From contig JANWHQ010000008.1 of NCBI GenBank assembly GCA_025450315.1, positions 1 through 37,655 of the forward strand: DNA of 37,655 nucleotides, in the 5' to 3' direction. Below, piece by piece: positions 24,782-32,762 of this stretch (position 1 is its first letter; every line of letters begins with the position of its first letter). Position numbers and translations under genes: made by a program. This DNA comes from Caulobacteraceae bacterium (GTDB taxonomy: Bacteria; Pseudomonadota; Alphaproteobacteria; Caulobacterales; Caulobacteraceae). The notes under the pieces were generated by a model, which searched no databases, was not told where the DNA came from, and saw only the letters and a program-made list of their open reading frames with translations.

Positions 24782-26035
24782 ATGGCCCGTCCGATCGTCT
24801 GCGACGTCCTCATCGCCGGAGCCGGCATGGCCGGCGCGACCCTGGCGCTCGCCCTTCAGAGCGGCGGGCTGAAGCCGGTCCTGGTCGATCCTTTGCCCTT
24901 CGACACCCAGACCGCGCCGACCTTCGACGGCCGCGCCTCCGCGGTGGCCTTCTCCTGCTTCCGGCAATGGCGAACGCTGGGCGTCGGCCAGCGGCTGGAG
25001 GCCCTCGCCCAGAGGATCGAACAGATCCTGGTCACCGACGGCCGCTCGCCCGGCGCCGCGCCGGGGCTGAAGCTGCCGGCGTTCCTGCGCTTCGATTCCT
25101 CCGAGATCGCCGATCGCAGCGACGGCGAGCCCCTGGGCTATCTGATCGAGAACCGGCACATCCGCGCCGCCCTGGCCCAGCAGGTGAAGGCCGCCAGGAT
25201 CAAGGTGCTGGCCCCGGCCAAGGTGGTGGGGCTGCAGGTCGGCTCCGACGCGGTGGTGGTGCGCCTGGAGGACGGCCGCACGACCCAGGCGCCGCTGGTG
25301 GTCGGCTCCGACGGCCGCGGCTCGCTGGTCCGGCGCGAGGCCGGGATCGGCACGGTGGGCTGGCCCTATCCCGAGGTCGGGGTGGTGGCGACGGTCAAGC
25401 TGTCCAGGCCCCACAAGGGCGTGGCGCACGAGCACTTCCTGCCGTCGGGACCCTTCGCCATCCTGCCGCTGACCGAGGACCGCGCGAGTCTGGTCTGGAC
25501 CGAGAAGGCCGCCCGCGGCCGCGCCCTGGCGGGCGCCCGCAGCGAGGTCTTCCACGCCCACCTGAACCGCCGCTTCGGCGACTTCGTGGGGCCCGCGACC
25601 TTGGACGGCAAGGTGTTCGTCTATCCCCTGGCGCGGGAGCTGGCCGAGGCGATGACCGCCCCGCGCATCGCCCTGTTGGGCGACGCGGCCCACGGGGTGC
25701 ACCCGATCGCCGGCCAGGGGCTGAACCTCGGGCTCAAGGACGCCGCCGCCCTGGCCGAGGTGCTGGTCGAGGCCGCCCGCATCGGCGAGGACCTGGGCTC
25801 GGAGGCGGTGCTGGAGCGCTATGCCCGATGGCGGCGGGCCGACAACGTGGCCCTGGCGGCGGCGACCGACCTGTTCAACCGGCTGTTCACCAACGACATC
25901 GCCCCGCTGCGGCTGTTGCGCGGCGCCGGCATGGCGCTGGTCAACCGCGTCGGCCCCGCCCGCCGCTTCTTCATGCAGGAAGCCGGCGGCGCCACCGGCG
26001 ATCTGCCCAGGCTGCTGAGAGGCGAGGCGCTCTGA
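24782..26035 (+). CDS. UbiH/UbiF/VisC-family FAD-dependent hydroxylase
   Basis: A 417-residue flavin monooxygenase of the ubiquinone-hydroxylase family. It has an N-terminal Rossmann GAGMAGATLALAL (residues ~12-24), a second FAD block VVGSDGRGSLVRREAG, and the family motif LGDAAHGVHPIAGQGLNLGLKDAAAL near residue 300. It would hydroxylate the ring of a ubiquinone precursor at the membrane; the exact ring position (C5, C6 or C1) cannot be read. The ATG at 24782 has no clear ribosome site, suggesting a short or leaderless mRNA. It is divergent from ftsK and ends 3 nt from the convergent DUF971 gene. Confidence 0.88.
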   Translation: MARPIVCDVLIAGAGMAGATLALALQSGGLKPVLVDPLPFDTQTAPTFDGRASAVAFSCFRQWRTLGVGQRLEALAQRIEQILVTDGRSPGAAPGLKLPAFLRFDSSEIADRSDGEPLGYLIENRHIRAALAQQVKAARIKVLAPAKVVGLQVGSDAVVVRLEDGRTTQAPLVVGSDGRGSLVRREAGIGTVGWPYPEVGVVATVKLSRPHKGVAHEHFLPSGPFAILPLTEDRASLVWTEKAARGRALAGARSEVFHAHLNRRFGDFVGPATLDGKVFVYPLARELAEAMTAPRIALLGDAAHGVHPIAGQGLNLGLKDAAALAEVLVEAARIGEDLGSEAVLERYARWRRADNVALAAATDLFNRLFTNDIAPLRLLRGAGMALVNRVGPARRFFMQEAGGATGDLPRLLRGEAL

Positions 26036-26038
26036 GGA

Positions 26039-26392
26039 TCAGCGCTTCAGGCCGTAGCGCTCGAGGTCCGCCAGGTACTTGCCCCATTTGACCGGCTGGT
26101 CGCGGCCGAGCTCGTAGAGGGCGTCCCAGCTGTAGAGGCCGGTGTCGTGGCCGTCGTCGAAGCGGATGCGCACGGCATAGCGGCCGATGGGCGCGATCTC
26201 GGCCACGCCGACGCCCTGCTTGCCCGCTACCGGGGGCCGTTCCTCGGCATGGCCGCGGTCCAGGGCCGAGCCGGTCATCACCCTGAGGTATTCGGCCGGC
26301 AGCACGAAGCGGGAGCCGTCGTCGAAGGCGATGGAGACGGTGTGCTCGGAGCGCCTGACCCGGATCTCGGTCGGCCAGGGACGCTCGCTCAC
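26039..26392 (-). CDS. DUF971 (gamma-butyrobetaine hydroxylase N-terminal-like) protein
   Basis: A 117-residue protein made only of the DUF971 fold: [32 protein letters not shown] at the start, the [28 protein letters not shown] block, and a [11 protein letters not shown] ending. In eukaryotes this domain is the N-terminus of carnitine-pathway dioxygenases. Bacterial stand-alone forms are often near Fe-S cluster or P-loop genes and have no firm role. The GTG start at 26392 overlaps the Trm112-like stop by four bases (GTGA), so it is translationally coupled and the last gene of the cnoX operon. Confidence 0.85.
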   Translation of the reverse strand: MSERPWPTEIRVRRSEHTVSIAFDDGSRFVLPAEYLRVMTGSALDRGHAEERPPVAGKQGVGVAEIAPIGRYAVRIRFDDGHDTGLYSWDALYELGRDQPVKWGKYLADLERYGLKR

Positions 26393-26583
26393 TCGCCCGG
26401 CCCCAGTTCGCGGGCCTCTTCGGGCAGCATCACCGGCACGCCGTCGCGGATCGGATAGGCCAGGCGCGCTGAGGCGCTGACCAGCTCGCCCTTGGCGCGG
26501 TCGTAGGTCAGGGGCCCGCGGGTCACGGGGCAGACCAGGATCTCCAGCAGGCGCGGATCGATCTGGGGGCCGGCGTCGGTCAT
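26389..26583 (-). CDS. Trm112/YcaR-family small protein
   Basis: A 64-residue Trm112-like protein (UPF0434 group): [20 protein letters not shown], then [28 protein letters not shown]. The usual zinc cysteines are reduced to one (C18), as in many proteobacterial members. Eukaryotic and archaeal Trm112 activates methyltransferases; the bacterial role is not established. It lies 9 nt downstream of the Lon-N-domain gene and overlaps the DUF971 gene. Confidence 0.88.
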   Translation of the reverse strand: MTDAGPQIDPRLLEILVCPVTRGPLTYDRAKGELVSASARLAYPIRDGVPVMLPEEARELGPGE

Positions 26584-26592
26584 GCGGATGAT

Positions 26593-27261
26593 CTACTGCA
26601 ACGACCGCGGCGCGTCTTCCTCGTCCGGGGCCTGGGCGTCGATCTCCATCAAGGCCACCAGCGCCTCGCGCCGCTCGTTCAGATGGGGCGCTTCCAGGAG
26701 GGCCTGCTTCTCGGCCGGATCGAAGGGCAGGGCCATGGCCAGGCTGTTGACCAGGGCCTCCGCGGGGGCGGCCTTGGCCGTCTCCCAGTCCACGTCCAGC
26801 GAGCGGCGCTCCAGATAGCTCTTCAGCGCCGACAAGAGGCGCAGCCGGTCGAAGCCGTCGTCCTCGCCGTGCGGCGGCTCCAGATCGGTCTCGTAGGGCA
26901 TGAAGTCCACGCGCGTCTGGCGATAGGGCGTGGGCACCGCCAGCTCGTCGCGCACCTCGAAGCGCGACAGCCCCGTCAGGGTGATCAGGTAGCGCCCGTC
27001 GTTGGTCTCCGAGAAGGTGGTGATCTTGCCGGCGCAACCGATGTGCTGCAGCCCGGGCCGCTCGGGATCCGCGCCCGGACGGGTCTGCACCATGCCGATG
27101 ATCCGCTCGCCCGCCATGGCGTCGTCGACCATCGAGATGTAGCGCGGCTCGAAGATCTGCAGCGGCAGCTGCGCGTGCGGCAGCAGCAGCGCGCCGTCCA
27201 GCGGGAACACCGGAATGACCAGAGGCAGGTCCTGCGCCTTCTTGAACGGGCTGGCGACCAT
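26593..27261 (-). CDS. Lon N-terminal (substrate-binding) domain protein
   Basis: A 222-residue stand-alone LON-substrate-binding domain: LPLVIPVFPLDGALLLPHAQLPLQIFEPRYISMVDDAM, then IGMVQTRPG, the GCAGKITTFSETNDGRYLITLTGLSRF barrel segment, and a C-terminal helical part. No ATPase or protease domain is present, so it is not a protease; roles in quality control are only suggested. The ATG at 27261 has GGAGG upstream. It sits between cnoX (14 nt upstream) and the Trm112-like gene, an order recurring in alphaproteobacteria. Confidence 0.9.
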   Translation of the reverse strand: MVASPFKKAQDLPLVIPVFPLDGALLLPHAQLPLQIFEPRYISMVDDAMAGERIIGMVQTRPGADPERPGLQHIGCAGKITTFSETNDGRYLITLTGLSRFEVRDELAVPTPYRQTRVDFMPYETDLEPPHGEDDGFDRLRLLSALKSYLERRSLDVDWETAKAAPAEALVNSLAMALPFDPAEKQALLEAPHLNERREALVALMEIDAQAPDEEDAPRSLQ

Positions 27262-27275
27262 GATGGGACCTCCGG

Positions 27276-28169
27276 TCAGGAGAACAGGATCGAGGAGAGC
27301 CGCCGGCGGCCGCGCTTGGCGGTCTCCGACCCGGGTCCGGCCGCCTCGAACACCTTCAGCAGCTGGGCGCGGGCGGCGCCGTCGTTCCAGTCGCGGTCGA
27401 CCTCGATGATCCGCAAAAGCTGATCGGCGGCCTCGTCGAGCTGGCCGCGGCCGGCCAGCGCCTTGGCGAGCTCCAGCCGCGCGTCATGGTCGGCCGCATC
27501 CTTGGCCAGCCGCTGTTCGAAGGGCGCGAGGTCGGACGGCGCCTCGTCGGCCAGGGCCAGGGCCGCGCGCACCCCGTCCAGCTCGGCGTCCTTGACGCCG
27601 TCGGGCGCCATGGCGACGACTTCGCGGGCCCGCTCGACATCGCCGCCGGTCAGATAGCAGCGCGCCAGGCCGGCGATGGCCTTGGGGTTCTCCGGATCCA
27701 GCTGCAGCGCCTGGGCGAAGGCCTGGGCCGCCCCGCCGACATCGCCGAGCTGCAGCGACTCCGCCGCCATGGCCAGCACCGCGTCCAGGTCGCTGGGGGC
27801 GGCCGGACCGGTCAGGCGGTCGATGAAGCTCTTCAGCTGGCTGTCGGGCACCGCGCCCATGAAGCCGTCGACCGGCTGGCCGTCGACGAAGGCGTAGACG
27901 GTGGGGATCGATTGCACGCGGAGCTGGGCGGCGATGGCCGGGTTCTTGTCGACGTCGATCTTGACCAGCTTGACCACGCCCTTGGCGGCGACCACGGCCT
28001 TTTCGAGCGCCGGCCCGAGCTGTTTGCACGGGCCGCACCAGGTCGCCCAGAAATCGACGATCACGGGTTGGACCCGCGAGGCCTCGATCACGTCGGCCAT
28101 GAAGGCGGCGTCGGTGGAATCCTTGATCAGGTCGGCGGGTGCGGCGGCGGCGCTGGCTTCGCCCAGCAT
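27276..28169 (-). CDS. cnoX: Thioredoxin-TPR co-chaperone CnoX (YbbN-like)
   Basis: A 297-residue protein. Residues ~20-125 form a thioredoxin domain with the full active site WCGPC (C45, C48), and a C-terminal TPR domain holds repeats such as GGAAQAFAQALQLDPENPKAIAGLARCYL. E. coli CnoX lacks one active-site cysteine; this form, with both, can also reduce substrates, as reported for the Caulobacter protein. It holds client proteins under oxidative stress for GroEL and DnaK. The ATG at 28169 is preferred (GGAGG upstream) over a TTG 11 codons earlier. First gene of a four-gene operon. Confidence 0.9.
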   Translation of the reverse strand: MLGEASAAAAPADLIKDSTDAAFMADVIEASRVQPVIVDFWATWCGPCKQLGPALEKAVVAAKGVVKLVKIDVDKNPAIAAQLRVQSIPTVYAFVDGQPVDGFMGAVPDSQLKSFIDRLTGPAAPSDLDAVLAMAAESLQLGDVGGAAQAFAQALQLDPENPKAIAGLARCYLTGGDVERAREVVAMAPDGVKDAELDGVRAALALADEAPSDLAPFEQRLAKDAADHDARLELAKALAGRGQLDEAADQLLRIIEVDRDWNDGAARAQLLKVFEAAGPGSETAKRGRRRLSSILFS

Positions 28170-28250
28170 GGGACCTCCCTCGTCAGGCGTCGTCGTTATC
28201 AATGGCCCAGGCGATAAATGGTCGCATCGCGCCCGCTTCGCAATCGCCGC

Positions 28251-28766
28251 TCAGCCGGAAACCGCGGCGGCCTCGAAGTCGACGATCTGGGGCCGGACTC
28301 CCAGCGCCGCCAGGAAGGCCATCATGTCTTGGATCGAGACGGCGGTGGTGGCGGTGTTGGTCAGCGGATGGAAGTTCACCGTCCGGTGGTCGAACAGGGC
28401 CTTGTCCAGCACCAGCCTGACCTTGCGCCTTTCGTCGTTGATCAGGGCGAACAGGGTCACCGAACCTGGCCGCACGCCCAGGGCCTCGTGGAGCAGCGCC
28501 TCGCGGCCGAACGACAGCCGGGCCGAGCCGATGGCCTTGGGCAGGCTCTTCAGGTCGATGCGCGTCTCGCCCAGGGCCGAGATCAGCCAGAGCTGGTCCT
28601 TGGCGTCCTTGAGGAACAGGTTCTTGGTGTGACCGCCCGGCAGGGCGGCCTTGATCTCCTGGCCCTCCTCCACCCGGAACACCGCCGGATGGCGGAGGGT
28701 GGAATGGGCGATCCCGAGCCCGTCCAGGAAGGCGAAGAGGTCCTCGGGGGTCTTGGGCCGGCTCAC
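28251..28766 (-). CDS. ProX/YbaK-type aminoacyl-tRNA deacylase
   Basis: A 171-residue trans-editing protein. The family core [20 protein letters not shown] carries the essential lysine (K47), followed by [36 protein letters not shown] and a terminal [13 protein letters not shown]. ProXp-ala and PrdX of this group remove alanine or other wrong amino acids from tRNA-Pro; a Caulobacter ProXp-ala is structurally known. Which tRNA is cleared here cannot be decided from sequence. It is divergent from the DUF6065 gene, 77 nt away. Confidence 0.87.
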   Translation of the reverse strand: MSRPKTPEDLFAFLDGLGIAHSTLRHPAVFRVEEGQEIKAALPGGHTKNLFLKDAKDQLWLISALGETRIDLKSLPKAIGSARLSFGREALLHEALGVRPGSVTLFALINDERRKVRLVLDKALFDHRTVNFHPLTNTATTAVSIQDMMAFLAALGVRPQIVDFEAAAVSG

Positions 28767-28843
28767 GCCGCGGCCCGCGCGCTGGACGCCGATGGGCCCG
28801 CGCCGCTATAGGCGCCGCAACGTCCCATTAGCGAGGCCGCCCG

Positions 28844-29587
28844 ATGGAACTGGAATGCTACGCCGTCGACGCCCGCCCGCCGGAGATCGTGCCCGGCCGG
28901 CCCCAGCGCGGCTGGATGGACTCCTTCACCGACCGGCATCCCTATCGCTGCCTGCCGATGACCATGGCCAACACCACCGGCTGGGAGATCCTCTGCCCGA
29001 TGGGCTTCACCATGGAGTGGAACGGCGGCGTCCAGGCCCACGACATCCAGTTCCTGCCCGACCATCCGCACCCCGACTTCCACGAGTTCGTGAAGTCGCA
29101 TTTCTCGCATGGAATCGTCACCTTCCATCCCGGCTACCTGTTCCGCACCCCGCCCGGCTGGTCGATGTGGGCCATGGGGCCGCCCAACCACATCAAGGAC
29201 GGCATCCAGCCCCTGGTGGGCCTGGTCGAGACCGACTGGCTGCCCTTCCCCTTCACCATGAACTGGCGCTTCACCCGCCCGGGCCGGGTGCATTTCGCCA
29301 AGAGCGAGCCCTTCTGCTTCATCACCCTGGCCCAGGACAAGCTGCTGGAGCAGGTGGACGTCACCCGCAAGCGGCTGGAGAACGAGCCCGACCTCAAGGC
29401 CGAGTACGAGGCCTGGTACAAGCAGCGGCAGGCCTTCAACGACCGTCTGGGCAAGCGCGATCCGGAGGCGGTGCGCGAGGCCTGGCAGCGCTTCTACTTC
29501 AAGGGCGAGATGCCGGAGGAGACCGGCCGCGCCCCCGCCGCCCACGTCAACAAGCGGCGGCTGAAGGCGCCGCGCCTGGGCCGCTGA
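28844..29587 (+). CDS. DUF6065 family protein
   Basis: A 247-residue soluble protein rich in Trp, Phe, Tyr and His: PMTMANTTGWEILCPMGFTMEWNGG, SHGIVTFHPGYLFRTPPGW, MWAMGPPNHIKDGIQPLVGLVETDWLPFPFTMNW. I recognise this as DUF6065, a family without known chemistry, found singly in alphaproteobacteria. The aromatic all-beta core recalls small-molecule or cupin-like binding folds, but no metal triad is certain. The C-terminal ~60 residues are charged and helical. GAGG lies 7 nt before the ATG, and a GCTATA -10-like element is at 28805-28810. No operon partner. Confidence 0.7.
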   Translation: MELECYAVDARPPEIVPGRPQRGWMDSFTDRHPYRCLPMTMANTTGWEILCPMGFTMEWNGGVQAHDIQFLPDHPHPDFHEFVKSHFSHGIVTFHPGYLFRTPPGWSMWAMGPPNHIKDGIQPLVGLVETDWLPFPFTMNWRFTRPGRVHFAKSEPFCFITLAQDKLLEQVDVTRKRLENEPDLKAEYEAWYKQRQAFNDRLGKRDPEAVREAWQRFYFKGEMPEETGRAPAAHVNKRRLKAPRLGR

Positions 29588-29664
29588 GACGCCTCGGCGC
29601 AGGCCCCTCCGGGCCGCTTGCCAACCCCGGGACGCTCTGCCATAAGCCCCGCCTCCGACGGAGC

Positions 29665-29739
29665 GCGGGCGTAGCTCAGGGGTAGAGCACAACCTTGCCA
29701 AGGTTGGGGTCGTGAGTTCGAATCTCATCGCCCGCTCCA
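29665..29739 (+). tRNA. tRNA-Gly (GCC anticodon)
   Basis: A complete cloverleaf of 75 nt with encoded CCA. The 7-bp acceptor stem (GCGGGCG with CGCCCGC) is perfect. The D arm carries AGCTCAGGGGTAGAGC. The anticodon stem is CAACC/GGTTG with loop TTGCCAA and anticodon GCC. The T arm carries GTTCGAATC, with discriminator T then CCA. No integrase or duplicated 3' end lies nearby, so there is no sign of use as an attachment site. Confidence 0.97.
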
Positions 29740-29793
29740 AGTCGGCCAGCCGCAAAACCCAGCCCGCCCGCCGGCCATCGAGGGCCGCGGCGC

Positions 29794-30231
29794 TCAGGCG
29801 TGCGAGGCGATCAGCCCGGCCACCACCTTGCGCCAGCCGGCTTCGGCCTCCGGGCCGGCCTGGGCCAGGGCCGCTTCCAGGTGGCGCATCTGGGCGCCGG
29901 AGAGCTCGGCTTCCAGCTGCTGGCCCTCCTCGGTGAGGCGCAGGTTGCGCACCCGGCGGTCCTCGGTGTTGGCGGTGGCGGTCATCAGCTTCATCTCGAT
30001 CAGCTGGCGCAGGGGGGCGTTCAGGGCCTGTTTGCTGACGTTCAGGATGTCGAGCAGGCCCTTGATCGAGACACCCGGATTGCGGCCCACGAAATAGAGG
30101 ATGCGGTGGTGCACCCGCCCCAGCCCCCGCCGCTCCAGGATGCGGTCGGGGCGCTCGGTGAAGGCGCGATAGCTGAAGAACATGCCCTCGATGGCGTCGC
30201 GCAGCTGGGCCTGGCGCTTCAGGTCAACCAT
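29794..30231 (-). CDS. MarR-family transcriptional regulator
   Basis: A 145-residue winged-helix regulator of the MarR type. The recognition region is GVSIKGLLDILNVSKQALNAPLRQLIEMKLM, followed by the wing TANTEDRRVRNLRLTEEGQQLE, with N- and C-terminal dimer helices. It is divergently transcribed from an aminotransferase gene with 70 nt between them, and two exact inverted repeats lie in that gap. It probably represses the aminotransferase and itself and releases on binding a small ligand. Ligand unknown. Confidence 0.9.
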   Translation of the reverse strand: MVDLKRQAQLRDAIEGMFFSYRAFTERPDRILERRGLGRVHHRILYFVGRNPGVSIKGLLDILNVSKQALNAPLRQLIEMKLMTATANTEDRRVRNLRLTEEGQQLEAELSGAQMRHLEAALAQAGPEAEAGWRKVVAGLIASHA

Positions 30232-30234
30232 CTT

Positions 30235-30265
30235 GACACGCTAGCCCTGGCGGCCTTAGCGTGTC
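30235..30265. promoter_or_regulatory. Inverted repeat 1 in the MarR-aminotransferase gap
   Basis: GACACGCTA (30235-30243) and TAGCGTGTC (30257-30265) are exact 9-bp arms 13 nt apart. A TTGACA -35 hexamer (30233-30238) overlaps the left arm, and the -10 would fall near the right arm, so a bound repressor would block RNA polymerase. Confidence 0.6.
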
Positions 30266-30270
30266 GATAG

Positions 30271-30285
30271 GTCAATAACATTGAC
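30271..30285. promoter_or_regulatory. Inverted repeat 2, likely MarR operator
   Basis: GTCAAT-aac-ATTGAC is a compact perfect palindrome, the size and AT-rich centre usual for MarR operators. It lies 16-31 nt before the aminotransferase ATG, immediately upstream of its AAGGAGG ribosome site. Confidence 0.65.
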
Positions 30286-30301
30286 TCATAAGGAGGCCGC
30301 C

Positions 30302-31444
30302 ATGCCGCGTCTGTCCGCGCGCCTGAAGGACCTGCACGGATCGCCGGTCCGGGCCATGCTCGAGGCCTCGCTGAGGCCCGAGGTGATCTCCTTCGCCGGC
30401 GGCCTGCCCGCCCCCGAGACCCTGGAGGACATCGAGCTTCCGCCCCCGCCCAGGGCCTTGCTGCAATACGGTCCGACCGAAGGCGAGCCGGCGCTGCGCG
30501 CCCGCATCGCCGAGGAGCTGGCCGCCATCGGCCTGGACTGCCCGGCGGAGCGGGTGATGGTGCTGTCCGGCTCCCAGCAGGGGATCGACCTGGTCGCCAA
30601 GCTCTGCGTGGACGCTGGAACCCCGGTGGGCGTGGAGTCGCCCGCCTATCTGGCGGCGCTGCAGGTGTTCCGCTTCTTCGGGGCCGAGCTCAGGCCCATG
30701 GCCCCGGGGGGCTGGGGGCCCGGGCCAGCGCCAGCGCTGGCCTATGTCACCCCGACCTTCCAGAACCCCACCGGCCGCTGCTGGAGCCTCGAGGCGCGCG
30801 AGGCCCTGGCCCGGGCCTGCGCCGCCCAGGACGCGGTGCTGTTCGAGGACGATCCCTACCGCGAGCTGGTCTACGACCCCTCCGAGCGGCGGCCCGCCGC
30901 CAGCTTCATGCGCGGCGGCTCGAGGGTCTATCAGGGCTCGTTCTCCAAGGTGCTGGCGCCGGGGCTGAGGCTGGGCTTCCTGGCGGCCTCCGAGGACCTC
31001 TACACGCCCCTCTACCGGCTGAAGCAGGCGGCCGACCTGCACACAAGCCGCGTCGGCCAGTGGGCCGCGCTGCACTATCTGAACGATCCCGGCCGCCCCG
31101 AGCGGCTGCGCCGGCTGGTCCAGCACTACCGCGTCCGCCGGGACCGCTTCGCCGAGGCGCTCGAGCGGCGCCTGCGCGGGCTGGCCCAGTGGGACGTCCC
31201 GCCGGGCGGCCTGTTCTTCTGGGTGCGCCTGGGCGCGGGGGTCGATGCCGATGCGCTGCTGGCCCAGGCGGCCGAGCGCCAGGTGCTGTTCACGCCCGGC
31301 CGGCATTTCCTGGCCGATCCGGCCGGGGCGCCGCCCGCCATCCGGCTGAACTTCTCCAACGCCGGGGAAGCGGAGGCCGAGCGGGGCCTCGGTATCCTCG
31401 GCGAGCTGCTGGCCGCGGCCACGCCGGCCGCGCACGCGGCTTGA
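30302..31444 (+). CDS. PLP-dependent aminotransferase, class I/II (2-aminoadipate/MocR-type fold)
   Basis: A 380-residue fold-type I aminotransferase. The PLP lysine is K216 in GSFSKVLAPGLRLGF. Other family marks: ISFAGGLPAPE near the N-terminus, LQYGPTEGEPALR, LSGSQQGIDLVAK, YVTPTFQNPTG, FEDDPYRELVY (the PLP-ring aspartate), and IRLNFSNAGE with the carboxylate arginine. Closest in character to LysN/2-aminoadipate and aromatic/branched-chain aminotransferases; the substrate is not determined. The start is the ATG at 30302 with AAGGAGG 5 nt upstream; a TTG at 30281 is discarded because it lies inside the operator. Likely controlled by the divergent MarR protein. Confidence 0.9.
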   Translation: MPRLSARLKDLHGSPVRAMLEASLRPEVISFAGGLPAPETLEDIELPPPPRALLQYGPTEGEPALRARIAEELAAIGLDCPAERVMVLSGSQQGIDLVAKLCVDAGTPVGVESPAYLAALQVFRFFGAELRPMAPGGWGPGPAPALAYVTPTFQNPTGRCWSLEAREALARACAAQDAVLFEDDPYRELVYDPSERRPAASFMRGGSRVYQGSFSKVLAPGLRLGFLAASEDLYTPLYRLKQAADLHTSRVGQWAALHYLNDPGRPERLRRLVQHYRVRRDRFAEALERRLRGLAQWDVPPGGLFFWVRLGAGVDADALLAQAAERQVLFTPGRHFLADPAGAPPAIRLNFSNAGEAEAERGLGILGELLAAATPAAHAA

Positions 31445-31505
31445 CGAGCCGGGGCCGCTCGCCCAGACACTCGCGGCCGATGAGGGCCGCCCCGATCCGC
31501 CGCAC

Positions 31506-32489
31506 ATGACCACTGTCCTGGTGACCGGCGGGGCCGGCTATATCGGCAGCCACGCCGTGCTGGCGCTGCGCGACGCCGGCCATGCGCCGGTGGTGCTGGA
31601 CAATCTGTCGACCGGCTTTTCCGAGGCAGTGCCCGAGGGCGTGCCGCTGGAAAGCGGCGACGTCGGCGACCGGACGTTCGTGGCGGGGGTGCTGAAGCGC
31701 CACGGCGTGGGCGCGGTGATGCACTTCGCCGGCTCGATCGTGGTGTCGGCCTCGGTGACCGATCCCACCAGCTACTACCGCAACAACACCGCCGCCTCGC
31801 TGAGCCTGATCGAGGCCTGCCTGGAGGCGGGGGTCGGACCCTTCGTGTTCTCCTCGACCGCCGCGGTCTATGGCGAGGTGGAGCGCGCGCCCATACTCGA
31901 GGGCGATCCGACGGCGCCGATCAATCCCTATGGCGCCTCCAAGCTGATGGTCGAGCGGATGCTGTTCGACACGGCCCGGGCCCATCCGGCGTTCCGGCCC
32001 GTGGCGCTCAGGTACTTCAACGTCGCCGGGGCCGACCCGGGCGGGCGCGCCGGCCAGCGCACCCGCAACGCCACCCACCTGGTGCAGCTGGCGGTGGAGA
32101 CCGCGCTCGGACGGCGCCCGACGCTGGAGATCTACGGCCAGGACTATCCGACCCGCGACGGCACGTGCGAGCGCGACTACGTCCACGTCACCGACCTCGC
32201 CGCCGCCCACGTGGCGGCCCTGGCCTATCTGGAGGCCGGCGGCGCCCCCGAGGCGATGAACTGCGGCTACGGACACGGCTTCACGGTCAAGGAGGTGATC
32301 GAGCGGCTGGAGGGGGTGATCGGCCGTCCGGTCGACAAGCGCGCCGCCGAGCGCCGGGCCGGCGACCCGCCGATCCTGGTCGCCGATCCCGCCAAGCTGC
32401 GGCGGCTCTTGGACTGGACCCCGGCGCACGACGACATCGACGAGATCCTGAAGACCGCGCTGGCCTGGCAGCGGGGCCTCAACGGCTGA
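31506..32489 (+). CDS. galE: UDP-glucose 4-epimerase
   Basis: A 327-residue extended short-chain dehydrogenase. NAD loop TGGAGYIGSH is at 7-16. The catalytic serine/threonine lies in VFSSTAAVYG (116-118). The YxxxK pair is Y142/K146 in NPYGASK. RYFNVAGADPGGRAGQ and CERDYVHVTDLAAAH are GalE-specific segments. It interconverts UDP-glucose and UDP-galactose for envelope sugars. It starts 61 nt after the aminotransferase, with no ribosome site evident before the ATG. No other polysaccharide genes adjoin it, so the in vivo sugar (GlcNAc or Glc type) is open. Confidence 0.94.
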   Translation: MTTVLVTGGAGYIGSHAVLALRDAGHAPVVLDNLSTGFSEAVPEGVPLESGDVGDRTFVAGVLKRHGVGAVMHFAGSIVVSASVTDPTSYYRNNTAASLSLIEACLEAGVGPFVFSSTAAVYGEVERAPILEGDPTAPINPYGASKLMVERMLFDTARAHPAFRPVALRYFNVAGADPGGRAGQRTRNATHLVQLAVETALGRRPTLEIYGQDYPTRDGTCERDYVHVTDLAAAHVAALAYLEAGGAPEAMNCGYGHGFTVKEVIERLEGVIGRPVDKRAAERRAGDPPILVADPAKLRRLLDWTPAHDDIDEILKTALAWQRGLNG

Positions 32490-32576
32490 GGCGGCCCGCC
32501 GCCGGAACCCTAACGCCCATCCCCCGTTGCAGACGTGCCGGGCGCATTCGCCGGCCCGGGCATTGGAGCGGATGAG

Positions 32577-32663
32577 ATGAGTTGGCTGTTGATCGTGTGG
32601 GCCGGAAGCGCCGTATCGGCGTTCGCCGCCATGACATGCCTGAGCTTCGTCCGCCGCCACTAG
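32577..32663 (+). CDS. 28-residue single-pass membrane peptide
   Basis: A short open frame, ATG at 32577 to TAG at 32663, encodes 28 residues: a hydrophobic N-terminal helix (MSWLLIVWAGSAVSAFAAM) then TCLSFVRRH. The positive tail suggests an N-out/C-in single span. GGAG (32565-32568) lies 8 nt before the ATG, a proper ribosome site. It sits 87 nt after galE. Composition and ribosome site favour a real small membrane protein, but there is no family match I can name. Confidence 0.5.
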   Translation: MSWLLIVWAGSAVSAFAAMTCLSFVRRH

Positions 32664-32752
32664 ATCCGACGGAATCGGATCGCCCGCTCCAGCTCTTCGT
32701 ATTGACGCGCGTTTTGTTCCGGAAACCGGTTCTCGTTTTTCGGAACGCGCCC
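32664..32752. repeat. Dispersed palindromic repeat of alphaproteobacterial type
   Basis: A short stem ATCCGA...TCGGAT (32664-32680) is followed by a CGCTC-like box, TTGACGCG, then a larger hairpin in which TTCCG/CGGAA and GCGCG/CGCGC arms flank GAAACCGGTTCTCG. This modular order resembles a short repeat I recall as widespread in Rhizobiales and related genomes. It fills the gap between the small peptide gene and the 3' end of the ParA-like gene and could act as a terminator for either. Limits are approximate. Confidence 0.55.
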
Positions 32753-32762
32753 TAGCCCCTGG

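Noticed and set aside
29665-29739. tRNA-Gly as an integration site for a genomic island
   Set aside because: No integrase, no direct repeat of the tRNA 3' end and only ordinary chromosomal genes on both sides within the window.
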